A stretch of 37,010 nucleotides of DNA from DASPOJ01 sp050014395 (lineage in GTDB: Bacteria > Acidobacteriota > Terriglobia > Acidiferrales > UBA7541), in contig JBEKDK010000033.1 of NCBI GenBank assembly GCA_050014395.1, forward strand, positions 1-37,010. Direction: 5' to 3'. Positions 24,695 to 32,027 of the stretch are shown here, in pieces. Every line of letters starts with the position of its first letter. Position 1 is the first letter of the stretch. The notes beneath the pieces are model-generated. The model had not been told where the DNA came from and did no database searches. It was given only the letters and a program-made list of their open reading frames with translations. Both the position numbers and the translations under genes were made by a program.

Positions 24695-24998
24695 ACGGAG
24701 CGCGCTCGGTAAGTACCTTGCAATCAAGCAAGTGGAAGGATCCAGGGGAAATTGAAACGACGCGGGATTCCCACTCCGATACGTGCGCCGGTGGCGAGTT
24801 CCCGTTCTTGGATGTGGGTGAACGACGCGTGCAATCGCGCGCCCCCCACGCTAACGCACGTGCGGCGAAGTGGACGGAGAAATCGCTCGCCGCGCCGCGA
24901 CCTCACGCGTGACGGCCGGTTCGTTTGTTAGCAGGAGATTGGGCGCAGGCCCGCGCTGTGGATCGGGCCGAATTTCTGCGAGTCGCGAGAGAGCCGGG

Positions 24999-26396
24999 CT
25001 ACGCTTGCGGCTGCACGGCTTCGTATTGCTTCAATTTGCGATACAACGTCGTCTTGCCGATGCCGAGCAGGCGTGCGGCGGCCAGTTTGTCGCCACTGGT
25101 TTCCCGCAGGGCGTGGAAGATCGCGCGCCGCTCGAGTTCCTCGAGCGGAACCAATTCGTTCTGCTCCGTGAATCGCTCGGGTTGGGCGTACTGCAAATTC
25201 GAGGGCAGATCGCCGACGTGCAGTATCGGACCAGAGCCCAAGGCCACGGCGCGCTCCACGGCGTTTTCGAGTTCGCGCACGTTGCCCGGCCAATCGTAGG
25301 CCATCAAGCGGCGCATCGCGTCTTCGGAAATCGAGCGCACCGGCGCTTTGGCATCGCTGAATTTTTCAAGGAACGCGCTTACCAGCACCGGGATATCGCT
25401 TTTGCGCTCGCGCAACGGCGGCAATTTGATCTGCACGACGTTCAAGCGGAAGAAAAGATCCTGGCGGAATGTTCCGGCGCGCACCAAGGTATCAAGATCG
25501 CGGTTCGTTGCGGCCATCACGCGCGCGCGAATCGCCACGCGATCTGTGCCGCCCAGCGGCCTGATCTCCCGCTCCTGCAAAGCGCGCAAGAGTTTGGCCT
25601 GCAAATCCACCGGCAGGTCGCCGATTTCATCGAGAAAAAGCGTGCCGTCGCCGGCGGCCTCCAGCAGCCCTTGCTTCGAGTGCTGCGCCCCGGTGAAGGC
25701 GCCCTTCACGTGGCCGAATAGCTCGGATTCGATCAGCGTTGGCGCCAGCGCCGAGCAATCCACAGGAACGAACGGTCGCGCGCGGCGAGGCCCCGAAAAA
25801 TGGATCGAGCGCGCAACGAGTTCCTTGCCCGTTCCGCTTTCGCCCAAAATCAGCACAGGATAGTTGTGCTGCGCGACCTTCTCGATCAATTTGTAAACGC
25901 GCTGCATCTTCGGCGCCACACCGATCAAACCGCCGAATCCGGGCCGGCTGCGCAATTGCTCACGCAGCACGCGATTCTCCTGATCCAGTTCGATCGTGCG
26001 CACCACGCGGTCGATCTTCGATCGAAAATCCTCCACGTGGAACGGTTTCGTCACATAGTCCAGTGCGCCCAGGCGCGTGGCTTCCACGGCCGTTTCAATC
26101 GTGCCGTATTGCGTCAGTACCACCACGGCAATCTGCGGAAAGTTGGCGCGCAGCCGCTTCAGCAATCCGATTCCGCCCAACTGCGGCACCTTGAGGTCGG
26201 TGACGACAATGTCCACCGGATACTGCTCCATAATTTCGAGCGCCTGCTCGGTCGTCTCCGACGAGCGCACTTCAAGGCCCGCCTGCGCGGCGACCTCCGC
26301 GCAGAGAGCGCGTGTGACAACCTCATCATCCACAATCAGCAAACTTAACGTGGCCGCTTTCGATGTTTGTGCCGGGGCTTGCGCCGCAGTTCCCAT
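24999..26396 (-). CDS. NtrC-family sigma54-dependent response regulator
   Basis: A 465-residue transcription activator with three domains. The receiver (about 17-130) has the acid pair in LLIVDDE, phospho-acceptor Asp67 (VVTDLKVP) and Lys in YVTKPF. The AAA+ sigma54-activation domain (about 155-390) has Walker A GESGTGKE, the sigma54-contacting GAFTGA loop, Walker B GTLFLDEIGDLP and arginine finger region FRQDLFFRLNV. A Fis-type helix-turn-helix lies at the end (KLAAARLLGIGKTTLYRKLK). The ATG at 26396 has AGGGGG seven bases upstream and lies about 16 bases after the predicted start of the sigma54 promoter at 26424-26439. The longer open frame to 26459 would begin upstream of that promoter. 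It is probably the output of the hybrid kinase encoded downstream. Confidence 0.93.
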   Translation of the reverse strand: MGTAAQAPAQTSKAATLSLLIVDDEVVTRALCAEVAAQAGLEVRSSETTEQALEIMEQYPVDIVVTDLKVPQLGGIGLLKRLRANFPQIAVVVLTQYGTIETAVEATRLGALDYVTKPFHVEDFRSKIDRVVRTIELDQENRVLREQLRSRPGFGGLIGVAPKMQRVYKLIEKVAQHNYPVLILGESGTGKELVARSIHFSGPRRARPFVPVDCSALAPTLIESELFGHVKGAFTGAQHSKQGLLEAAGDGTLFLDEIGDLPVDLQAKLLRALQEREIRPLGGTDRVAIRARVMAATNRDLDTLVRAGTFRQDLFFRLNVVQIKLPPLRERKSDIPVLVSAFLEKFSDAKAPVRSISEDAMRRLMAYDWPGNVRELENAVERAVALGSGPILHVGDLPSNLQYAQPERFTEQNELVPLEELERRAIFHALRETSGDKLAAARLLGIGKTTLYRKLKQYEAVQPQA

Positions 26397-26423
26397 TTGT
26401 ATTCCCCCTGTTCGGCGATACGT

Positions 26424-26439
26424 TGCACGGGCAGTGCCA
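26424..26439 (-). promoter_or_regulatory. sigma54 (-24/-12) promoter candidate of the NtrC-type regulator
   Basis: The minus strand reads TGGCACTGCCCGTGCA. The -24 element is a perfect TGGCAC and the -12 element is TGCA, with GG-N10-GC spacing. Predicted start is near 26413, leaving a short leader that just contains the ribosome site before ATG 26396. A sigma54 activator gene under a sigma54 promoter implies autoregulation. Confidence 0.65.
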
Positions 26440-26486
26440 AATCGGGCTGCGTCGCACATCTGTAATTCTCTGAAGGACTTAGTAAG

Positions 26487-26514
26487 TTTTCGGTCGAGTT
26501 TGGTTCGACTGAAA
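26487..26514. promoter_or_regulatory. dyad-symmetric candidate enhancer for the sigma54 promoter
   Basis: TTTTCGGTCGA (26487-26497) and TCGACTGAAAA (26504-26514) form an 11-base inverted repeat with one non-matching position and a 6-base gap. The centre is about 88 bases upstream of the predicted start at 26413, a normal distance for an NtrC-type upstream activating sequence. Nothing else was recognised in the gene-free stretch 26515-26719. Confidence 0.4.
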
Positions 26515-26719
26515 AGATTCCCATTTCGGGCCGGAGATCACGAGGGGCAACCTCAATCACCGTGCGTTACGCCCGCAAACACCTGAAAAGGAATCACATG
26601 CAGGAACGGGAATTGATCCAAGCTGAAATGGACAAGGAACGAGAAGGGGGTCGTGCGGACCGTGGAAGTTGACTCCAATCCCGTGGTTGGCGTCACCAAT
26701 AGGTGACACGAGACACGCT

Positions 26720-28804
26720 CTACTGGCGCGTGTCGCTGCCCCGCGCCGCGTCGCCGCCCGATCCGATCTCGATCGCATACAGGCCGTCGGTGGCGGAGGC
26801 CAGGTAAAAAACAACGTTGCCGCCGGCGCTACTGCTTGCTGGCTCACTCGGTGGGCCCGCGAACACGGACGAGAAGTAGCCTTCCGCAATGCTTCCCTCA
26901 AGTCGCTGCCAACTCAGGCCGGAATCGCGCGAGAGATAGAGCCCACCAAACTGCATAGCCGCCAAGTAGATCGAACCCGCGATCGCCACGTCCTGCACAG
27001 GCGCTTCCGGCAAACCGTGGCCGGTCGCGTCCCAAGACTTTCCAAAATCGCGCGAAATGAAAAGTCCCTTGGAGGTTTGCACCACGAGTGCCATTTGCGC
27101 CGCCGCGCCGGCATCGCCGGAATTGCCGTCAGCCGCTTGCAAACGCTGAATCACGCCGAGGGCTGCCGGAAAATCGATCCATCTCCATGAAGCCCCGCCG
27201 TCAGCGGAGTTCGCGATCGAAATCAGCGACGCAATCCAGATCGTCCTGCCGTCTCGCGAAACGCTTACCGATTCAACGGGCAGCTTGGTCAAGGCGCCGA
27301 TGTGAACCGGCTTCCAGTCCGCGCCGTGATCGGAGGAAGCGAGCAATCCCGTGCGTGTCGCGGCATACCACTCTCGCGGCGCGAAGGCCATATCGCCGAT
27401 CTTGGCATCCAACGGCGCGAGTCTACCCGGCGGCGCAGCCGTTGTGCCGTGCGCGTGCGCGCTCCCAACTTCCCGGCTCACCGGCCGTTGTTCCGTCGCG
27501 ATCCAGGCACGCCCAGCGCGCACCCAAATCGATTTCGATTGGTCGTAACGCTCCAGGCCGCCCGTTGCGAGCGTCGCCCACCAACCGTCCGGCGACGCGT
27601 AAATCCGGCCGAGCGCGGCCTGTGCCGGCCCTTGCCCCAGCGGCTTCCACGTGGCGCCGCTGTCGGTGGTGGCTGCCAGAAATTCGGGCGCGTTGGCCAG
27701 CGCGATCAGAAAGCTGCCTGAATGCGTCGCATCCGCTTGCGCCGCGAGGATTTGCTTGTGGAGGAAGCCGCTATTGGCCGCGTGGAAACTCGCGCCGCCG
27801 TCATCGCTCGCCAGCACGCCGCGCTGATCGACGCCGATCAGCACGCGATCGGGCGCACCCGCCGCGACAACCATCGCCGTCACCGACCAATCGGCCGGCG
27901 TAATTCGCTGCCAGCTCGATCCGGCATCGGTGGTCTTCCACAATCCCTCGGTGGTTGCGGCGAAAACGATTTCGGGCCGTGCGGGATCTTGCAGAATTTC
28001 GAGCGTGCGCCGCGCGGCGTACGGAATGCCCTGCACCTTCTGCCACACTTCGCCGCCGGAATCGCTGCGGTAGATTCCGGAGCAGGCGCTGGCGTACACG
28101 CGTCCGGGCCGCGCGCGATCGGCGAGCAAGCTCATCACGTCGGAATCGTCGATCATTCCGGTATGAATGGGCGTCCAGCGCAAGCCGCCATCGATCGTCT
28201 TCCACGGCAAATGGAATGTGCCGGCGTAAATGATGTCCGCATCGGCCGGATCGATCGCTACGGAATCAAAATTGTTCAGTTCAGGATCGCCTTCGGGAGA
28301 AATTCGCTCCCAGTTCTTCCCGCCATTGCGCGTGCGATAAACGCCGTCGAGCGTTCCGGCCACGAGTGTCACGCTCGCCGCCGCATCCGCCGCCGGCCGC
28401 GCCATCGCCAGCGCGCGCACAGCTTTCCCCGCAAGCCCCGCCGCGGCCCACGTGCGCCCGCCATCGCCGCTGCGAAAAACGCCGCCGCCCGCGGAAGGAT
28501 CGCGCGTCCAGGTGGAAGCGTAAAGTGCGCGCGCGTCGCGCGGATCCACCAGGATCGCGGTCACCACCGAATCCAGGCGCGATCCCGCGCGCCCCCGCAA
28601 CTCCCAGTGCTCCCCGCCGTCGTCCGACGCGAAAACGTGACCGTCTGCCGTGCCCAAGAAAACGTGCTGCGGATTCGCCGCATCCTGGCCGAGCGACAAA
28701 ACGTCGCCGCCTTCCGGGCCGAGCGGGCGCCACACCTGCGCCGCAGCGGTCCGCGCAAAGACAGACACGCAGAGGCACGCGATGGTGAGCGCGATAGTTT
28801 TCAT
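26720..28804 (-). CDS. secreted Asp-box (BNR/sortilin-like) beta-propeller protein
   Basis: A 694-residue exported protein. The signal peptide is MKTIALTIACLCVSVFARTAAAQ; the mature part starts VWRPLGPEGGDVLSL. I count twelve Asp-boxes (S/T-x-D/N-x-G-x-x-W/F): SDDGGEHW, SGDGGRTW, TRNGGKNW, TIDGGLRW, SDSGGEVW, TTDAGSSW, SDDGGASF, TTDSGATW, SSDHGADW, SADGGASW, SRDFGKSW and SRDSGLSW. Spacing suits two propellers. There is no sialidase Arg triad or FRIP motif, so it is closer to the Ycf48/Vps10-like non-enzymatic group. The start at 28804 is preferred over ATG 28819 because the promoter candidate TTGTTC-N17-TAGAAT overlaps the latter. The role is unknown; surface or periplasmic binding is likely. 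Confidence 0.82.
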   Translation of the reverse strand: MKTIALTIACLCVSVFARTAAAQVWRPLGPEGGDVLSLGQDAANPQHVFLGTADGHVFASDDGGEHWELRGRAGSRLDSVVTAILVDPRDARALYASTWTRDPSAGGGVFRSGDGGRTWAAAGLAGKAVRALAMARPAADAAASVTLVAGTLDGVYRTRNGGKNWERISPEGDPELNNFDSVAIDPADADIIYAGTFHLPWKTIDGGLRWTPIHTGMIDDSDVMSLLADRARPGRVYASACSGIYRSDSGGEVWQKVQGIPYAARRTLEILQDPARPEIVFAATTEGLWKTTDAGSSWQRITPADWSVTAMVVAAGAPDRVLIGVDQRGVLASDDGGASFHAANSGFLHKQILAAQADATHSGSFLIALANAPEFLAATTDSGATWKPLGQGPAQAALGRIYASPDGWWATLATGGLERYDQSKSIWVRAGRAWIATEQRPVSREVGSAHAHGTTAAPPGRLAPLDAKIGDMAFAPREWYAATRTGLLASSDHGADWKPVHIGALTKLPVESVSVSRDGRTIWIASLISIANSADGGASWRWIDFPAALGVIQRLQAADGNSGDAGAAAQMALVVQTSKGLFISRDFGKSWDATGHGLPEAPVQDVAIAGSIYLAAMQFGGLYLSRDSGLSWQRLEGSIAEGYFSSVFAGPPSEPASSSAGGNVVFYLASATDGLYAIEIGSGGDAARGSDTRQ

Positions 28805-28817
28805 GGCTAAGAATTTC

Positions 28818-28846
28818 ATTCTAGTTTCTGCGCGCCCGCCGAACAA
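28818..28846 (-). promoter_or_regulatory. sigma70-type promoter of the Asp-box protein gene
   Basis: TTGTTC (28841-28846) and TAGAAT (28818-28823) are 17 bases apart on the minus strand. Transcription would begin near 28811, only about seven bases before ATG 28804. Confidence 0.5.
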
Positions 28847-28888
28847 GCAAACGCGCGGGCACGAAATCTCCGGCGGCCTGGCGCCGCA

Positions 28889-28942
28889 CAAAAAGTTCGG
28901 GCCCCGCGCCGGCCGTTTCTCGCCGACGCGGAGCCCGAAGTT
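28889..28942 (-). terminator. rho-independent terminator of the OmpA-like gene
   Basis: On the minus strand a 16-base arm (complement of 28927-28942) pairs with the complement of 28893-28908. There are 14 Watson-Crick pairs, one G-T pair and one mismatch, followed by CTTTTTG. It lies about 25 bases after the OmpA-like stop codon and separates it from the Asp-box gene. Confidence 0.8.
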
Positions 28943-28967
28943 GAAGGAACGATGCCGTGCCAGCGCG

Positions 28968-31019
28968 TCAGTACGTCGCGCCTTCCGGCACCCAGATGAC
29001 GTCAATGCGCCGGTTTTCCTTGCCCGCGCCCGTCTGGCCCGCTCCCGCGCGTGTGGTGATTCGCGACGCGTCAATACCCTTTTCACCCAGGTATTTGACG
29101 GCGTTTGTCGCGCGCAGTGCACCCAGCTTGGCGGGACGCGGCTCCTTCGGATCGGCGAAGCCGACGATCACAATCGTCGCCTTCGGATCGTTCTGTAACC
29201 GCAGTGCCACGTCGTCCAGGATGCGCTTGCAAACGTTGTCCACGCGCGACGAACCCGCCGGCGAGAACAAGCATTCGCTCAGTTTGCTGGCCTGTGGCGG
29301 CGGTGGCGGAGCGTTCACTTGCACCGCAACCGAGCAATCGGCCGCGCCTCCATTGCCGTCATCCACGCGTCCGGTGACCGTGTAGTTTCCGGCTGCTGCG
29401 CCCGTGGTATCGAGATCCACGGCCGAGCCCGTGCCGATGATCGTGCCGCCATTGGTCTGCCACGTAAACGTAAGCGTATCGCCATCGGGAGAGCTGGCGT
29501 TCGCGGTGATGTGAATTTTTTCGCCGATGAAAACCGAGCTGCGATCGGACGAGCACGAAATAACCGGCGGATGTTTCGGCTTGGCGATCACTTGAATATC
29601 CGCGCTTCCGCTAACTGTGCCGCCGTGGCCGTCATCCACGTGCACCGTGGCCGTGCAGGTTCCGATCGGCACTCCGGCTGACAGCCAGTGCACCGCGGGA
29701 CCTGTCCCGTCGATCTTTCCGCAGGTCGATGTCCAGTTATACGTGAGCGTGTCGTTGTCCGGGGAAACCGCCGGGCAGTTCACAGCCGAGGAATCGCCCG
29801 AGCCGAAATACACCGACGTCGGGTCCGCCGTGCAGGAAACCGTCGGTGGATGATCGACGGGCGGCGCCTTGTGAGGAGCGTGCACCGCGCCGACCTTGAA
29901 CACGAATCCGTTGCTGTCCTGTAGGTGTTTCTCGTTGAGCATGTAGCGGTAGCCCAGGTCAAATCCCAGCCACGAAATCGGGAACAGCCGCACACCCCAC
30001 ACGCCATCCACCGGATCGCGCGGCCCGAAGGATTCCGTTTCAGTCGAATCCCCGTAATACATTACGCCGGTATATTCGGTCATCGGCTGAATGCGTTTGT
30101 GCGGGAAAAGCAGGACGCCGCCGCCGATGGTAAACGTCTTGGCCTGATTGAGCAGCGCGGTTCCTATGTAGGTCGGGCTGCGAACCAAGCCAATCTCCGC
30201 ATCGAAATCCAGCGTGAGATTGTCTTGGAAATTTTTGCTGACCGACGCGCCGAACTCCAGATTCGCTTTGCCGTTCTGCGTGCCCTGATCCGCCAGGGGC
30301 GCGAAGGCGTAGTGCGATTGAACCACGACGTCCAGGTTCAGCGCCACGCTGACGGGATCGCCGCGATCCTCCGAAGCCAGGCCCACCTTTGCGCCAAGCG
30401 TGAACGGGCCTTCTCCGGTCGCCGATTCCCTGGCGTATGGGTAGCTCTCGTTGTACACCGCGTGCGGGGTGTTGAAGCCTGTGGTCGTCAGATCCGTGAG
30501 CTCGGTCGGCGCACCCACGTGCATGTGAGAGATCGTTATGTCTTCCGCGTAAACCTCCAGCCAATTGGTGAAACCGTAGGCCAGGTTGAAGCCGTAGTCG
30601 CTAACGACCAACTCCCCGGGCATGCGGCCGAACCGATTGCCGTAAGCGGAAACGGACCAGCCGTGCGCGGGCAAAACGTTGCCGCTCGCCACGGTGAATA
30701 GGCCCAATGGGCCGCCGGTCGTCGGCAGCAACCCGTAGTTATCCACCGACGATTCCGTCACCGAAGCCGACGCCGATGCCGTCGTCGTCGATGACGAAGA
30801 CGCAGCCGCTGCCGGAGCAGGCGTCGCCGCCGGGGCGGACGCCGGAGCCGCGGCCGGTGAACTCGATTTGCCGGCGGTCGCGCTGCTGTTGGCTTTCTTA
30901 GACTTGCTGTTGTCGCTTGAATTGGGATCGTTGGCCGCCCTGGCAGCGGCAAACGACATCAGCATCGCACCCACTACCAGAATCATTACTGCTCGCCACG
31001 AAAATTTCGACACTCTCAT
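28968..31019 (-). CDS. OmpA-family outer membrane protein with beta-barrel and PKD-like domains
   Basis: A 683-residue envelope protein. It has a signal peptide (AVMILVVGAMLMSFAAARA), then a low-complexity Ser/Ala/Pro/Thr linker (about 35-90). A beta-barrel-like region follows (about 95-370; GWSVSAYGNRFGRMPGELVV, FDLGYRYMLNEKHLQDSNG). Two PKD/Ig-like repeats each contain the phrases SPDxDTLTxxW and VDDGxGG. After PPPPP comes an OmpA peptidoglycan-binding domain (about 580-675), with ATIVIVGFADPKEPRPAKLG and the end ENRRIDVIWVPEGATY. It probably links outer membrane and cell wall and presents its PKD domains in the periplasm. The ATG at 31019 has GGAGG five to six bases upstream. An open extension to GTG 31031 is less likely. 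It is monocistronic, with a strong terminator and a leader of about 177 bases. Confidence 0.87.
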   Translation of the reverse strand: MRVSKFSWRAVMILVVGAMLMSFAAARAANDPNSSDNSKSKKANSSATAGKSSSPAAAPASAPAATPAPAAAASSSSTTTASASASVTESSVDNYGLLPTTGGPLGLFTVASGNVLPAHGWSVSAYGNRFGRMPGELVVSDYGFNLAYGFTNWLEVYAEDITISHMHVGAPTELTDLTTTGFNTPHAVYNESYPYARESATGEGPFTLGAKVGLASEDRGDPVSVALNLDVVVQSHYAFAPLADQGTQNGKANLEFGASVSKNFQDNLTLDFDAEIGLVRSPTYIGTALLNQAKTFTIGGGVLLFPHKRIQPMTEYTGVMYYGDSTETESFGPRDPVDGVWGVRLFPISWLGFDLGYRYMLNEKHLQDSNGFVFKVGAVHAPHKAPPVDHPPTVSCTADPTSVYFGSGDSSAVNCPAVSPDNDTLTYNWTSTCGKIDGTGPAVHWLSAGVPIGTCTATVHVDDGHGGTVSGSADIQVIAKPKHPPVISCSSDRSSVFIGEKIHITANASSPDGDTLTFTWQTNGGTIIGTGSAVDLDTTGAAAGNYTVTGRVDDGNGGAADCSVAVQVNAPPPPPQASKLSECLFSPAGSSRVDNVCKRILDDVALRLQNDPKATIVIVGFADPKEPRPAKLGALRATNAVKYLGEKGIDASRITTRAGAGQTGAGKENRRIDVIWVPEGATY

Positions 31020-31202
31020 CGTTTCCTCCACCCCTCCACCGTCACAAGATCGTTTTTACGTCGCGGGAGATAGTTCGGAGCCACTCGTGCGGCGCAAATT
31101 CCTCCGCACTACGTTGCGTGCCACTTGCGATTCGCCCCCAGGCGCCCCGCACACGCCTCCCCCAGGAACTCGGACACTAATGCGGGCCCCAAATTCACGG
31201 AT

Positions 31203-31231
31203 AGTATAGTGCAGGCGGCGTCGGCTGAAAA
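31203..31231 (-). promoter_or_regulatory. sigma70-type promoter, probably of the OmpA-like gene
   Basis: TTTTCA (31226-31231) and TATACT (31203-31208) are 17 bases apart on the minus strand. The start would be near 31196. The leader to ATG 31019 would be about 177 bases; no known riboswitch was recognised in it. An inverted pair CCTGAAC/GTTCAGG lies just upstream (about 31299-31343). Confidence 0.5.
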
Positions 31232-31386
31232 CCCAGATTTCCACCGCCGCTGCGGAAACATTCACCCGGGTCGCCTTGCTCAGGATTGGGACCTCTGAAC
31301 CTGAACCCGGCATCCGCGGGGATTCAGCACCTAAAGTTCAGGGTACGGAAGGACAGCTCCAGCCCCAAAAACGCATTCCCGCCGCT

Positions 31387-31839
31387 TCACGGCTCGACGA
31401 CGATCGTGCCCTTCATCCCATGATGGCCGGAGCCGCAGTACACAACACACTTGAAATCGTAGGTTCCCGGCTGGAGCGCGGTGAATTCAATTGTCTGGGT
31501 TTCGCTCTCCGGAAGTTTGAAACTGGGCTTCTCGACGGAGAATTTCAGGCCGGGATCGCCTGTCTTGTCCGAGCCCTCCGGAAACACTTGCACCTCGAAG
31601 CCGTGCTCCCGGTCCGTTGCCGTAACTTTCAGGCGGACCTGCGCACCCTGTTTCACATGAATCTCGCTGGGCGTGAATTCAAATCGCTTCGCGCTGACCT
31701 CGATTTCCTGCACGCTTTCCTGCGCGGCTGATGTGTGCAGCGCCGAAATCATCATCATGCCCGCGGCCATCACAACTGCCGCGAGAAATGCCAAGAATCG
31801 CTTGGCCGCGCCGCGCGCGAGCCTAACTTCTCTATTCAT
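31387..31839 (-). CDS. exported CuA-type cupredoxin
   Basis: A 150-residue protein with a basic N-terminus and a hydrophobic signal or anchor (FLAFLAAVVMAAGMMMISAL, about 15-34), then one cupredoxin domain. The ligand set is that of the binuclear CuA site of cytochrome oxidase subunit II: His79 (DREHGFEV) and Cys131-x3-Cys135-x3-His139-x2-Met142 (CVVYCGSGHHGM). It lacks the two transmembrane hairpins of a true subunit II and no oxidase genes are nearby, so it is probably an electron carrier or copper-handling protein in the periplasm. The ATG at 31839 has GAGAGG four bases upstream; the open extension to 31965 is not supported. It diverges from an NtrC-type regulator-kinase operon, which may control it (inference). 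Confidence 0.85.
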   Translation of the reverse strand: MNREVRLARGAAKRFLAFLAAVVMAAGMMMISALHTSAAQESVQEIEVSAKRFEFTPSEIHVKQGAQVRLKVTATDREHGFEVQVFPEGSDKTGDPGLKFSVEKPSFKLPESETQTIEFTALQPGTYDFKCVVYCGSGHHGMKGTIVVEP

Positions 31840-31958
31840 TGCACCTCTCCCGTGCCCTGACACCGAAGATATTTCGAGATTCCGCCAATCTTCGTCATCT
31901 ATCCGATTCCGAAAACGCCGCATTGGTTGCAGGAATGCACCACCGCCGTACGCGCGGC

Positions 31959-31987
31959 TTGGCATCGGCGCACGCTACTGGTAGATT
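31959..31987 (+). promoter_or_regulatory. sigma70-type promoter of the second NtrC-type regulator operon
   Basis: TTGGCA (31959-31964) and TAGATT (31982-31987) are separated by exactly 17 bases, and the -10 is preceded by TGG (extended form). Transcription would begin near 31994, about 34 bases before ATG 32028. Confidence 0.6.
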
Positions 31988-32027
31988 CCATCTGTTGCCA
32001 GGTGCGCCGCAGGCGCAACGCGCGACT

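Noticed and set aside
24512..24727. 72-residue extension of the hybrid kinase
   Set aside because: It has no ribosome site, overlaps the promoter and the micro membrane protein, and ATG 24511 has GGAGG at ideal distance.
26397..26459. Longer start for the first NtrC-type regulator
   Set aside because: It would begin upstream of the sigma54 promoter at 26424-26439, and ATG 26396 has a good ribosome site.
28805..29122. Extension of the Asp-box protein into the OmpA-like gene
   Set aside because: It would cross a strong terminator and hide the signal peptide; the residues are Arg-rich, as in out-of-frame reads of GC-rich DNA.
31837..31856. Sigma54-like GGGCACGGGAGAGGTGCA before the cupredoxin gene
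   Set aside because: The distance between GG and GC is 12 rather than 10 bases, and the -12 element would abut the start codon.
31959..31975. Sigma54-like TTGGCATCGGCGCACGC before the second regulator
   Set aside because: The GG-to-GC gap is 11 bases, one too many, and the same bases make a better sigma70 promoter with 17-base spacing.
31839..32027. N-terminal extension of the second NtrC-type regulator
   Set aside because: The frame is open, but it lies upstream of the TTGGCA-N17-TAGATT promoter, translates to a basic low-quality sequence, and receivers normally start close to the LIVEDE motif.
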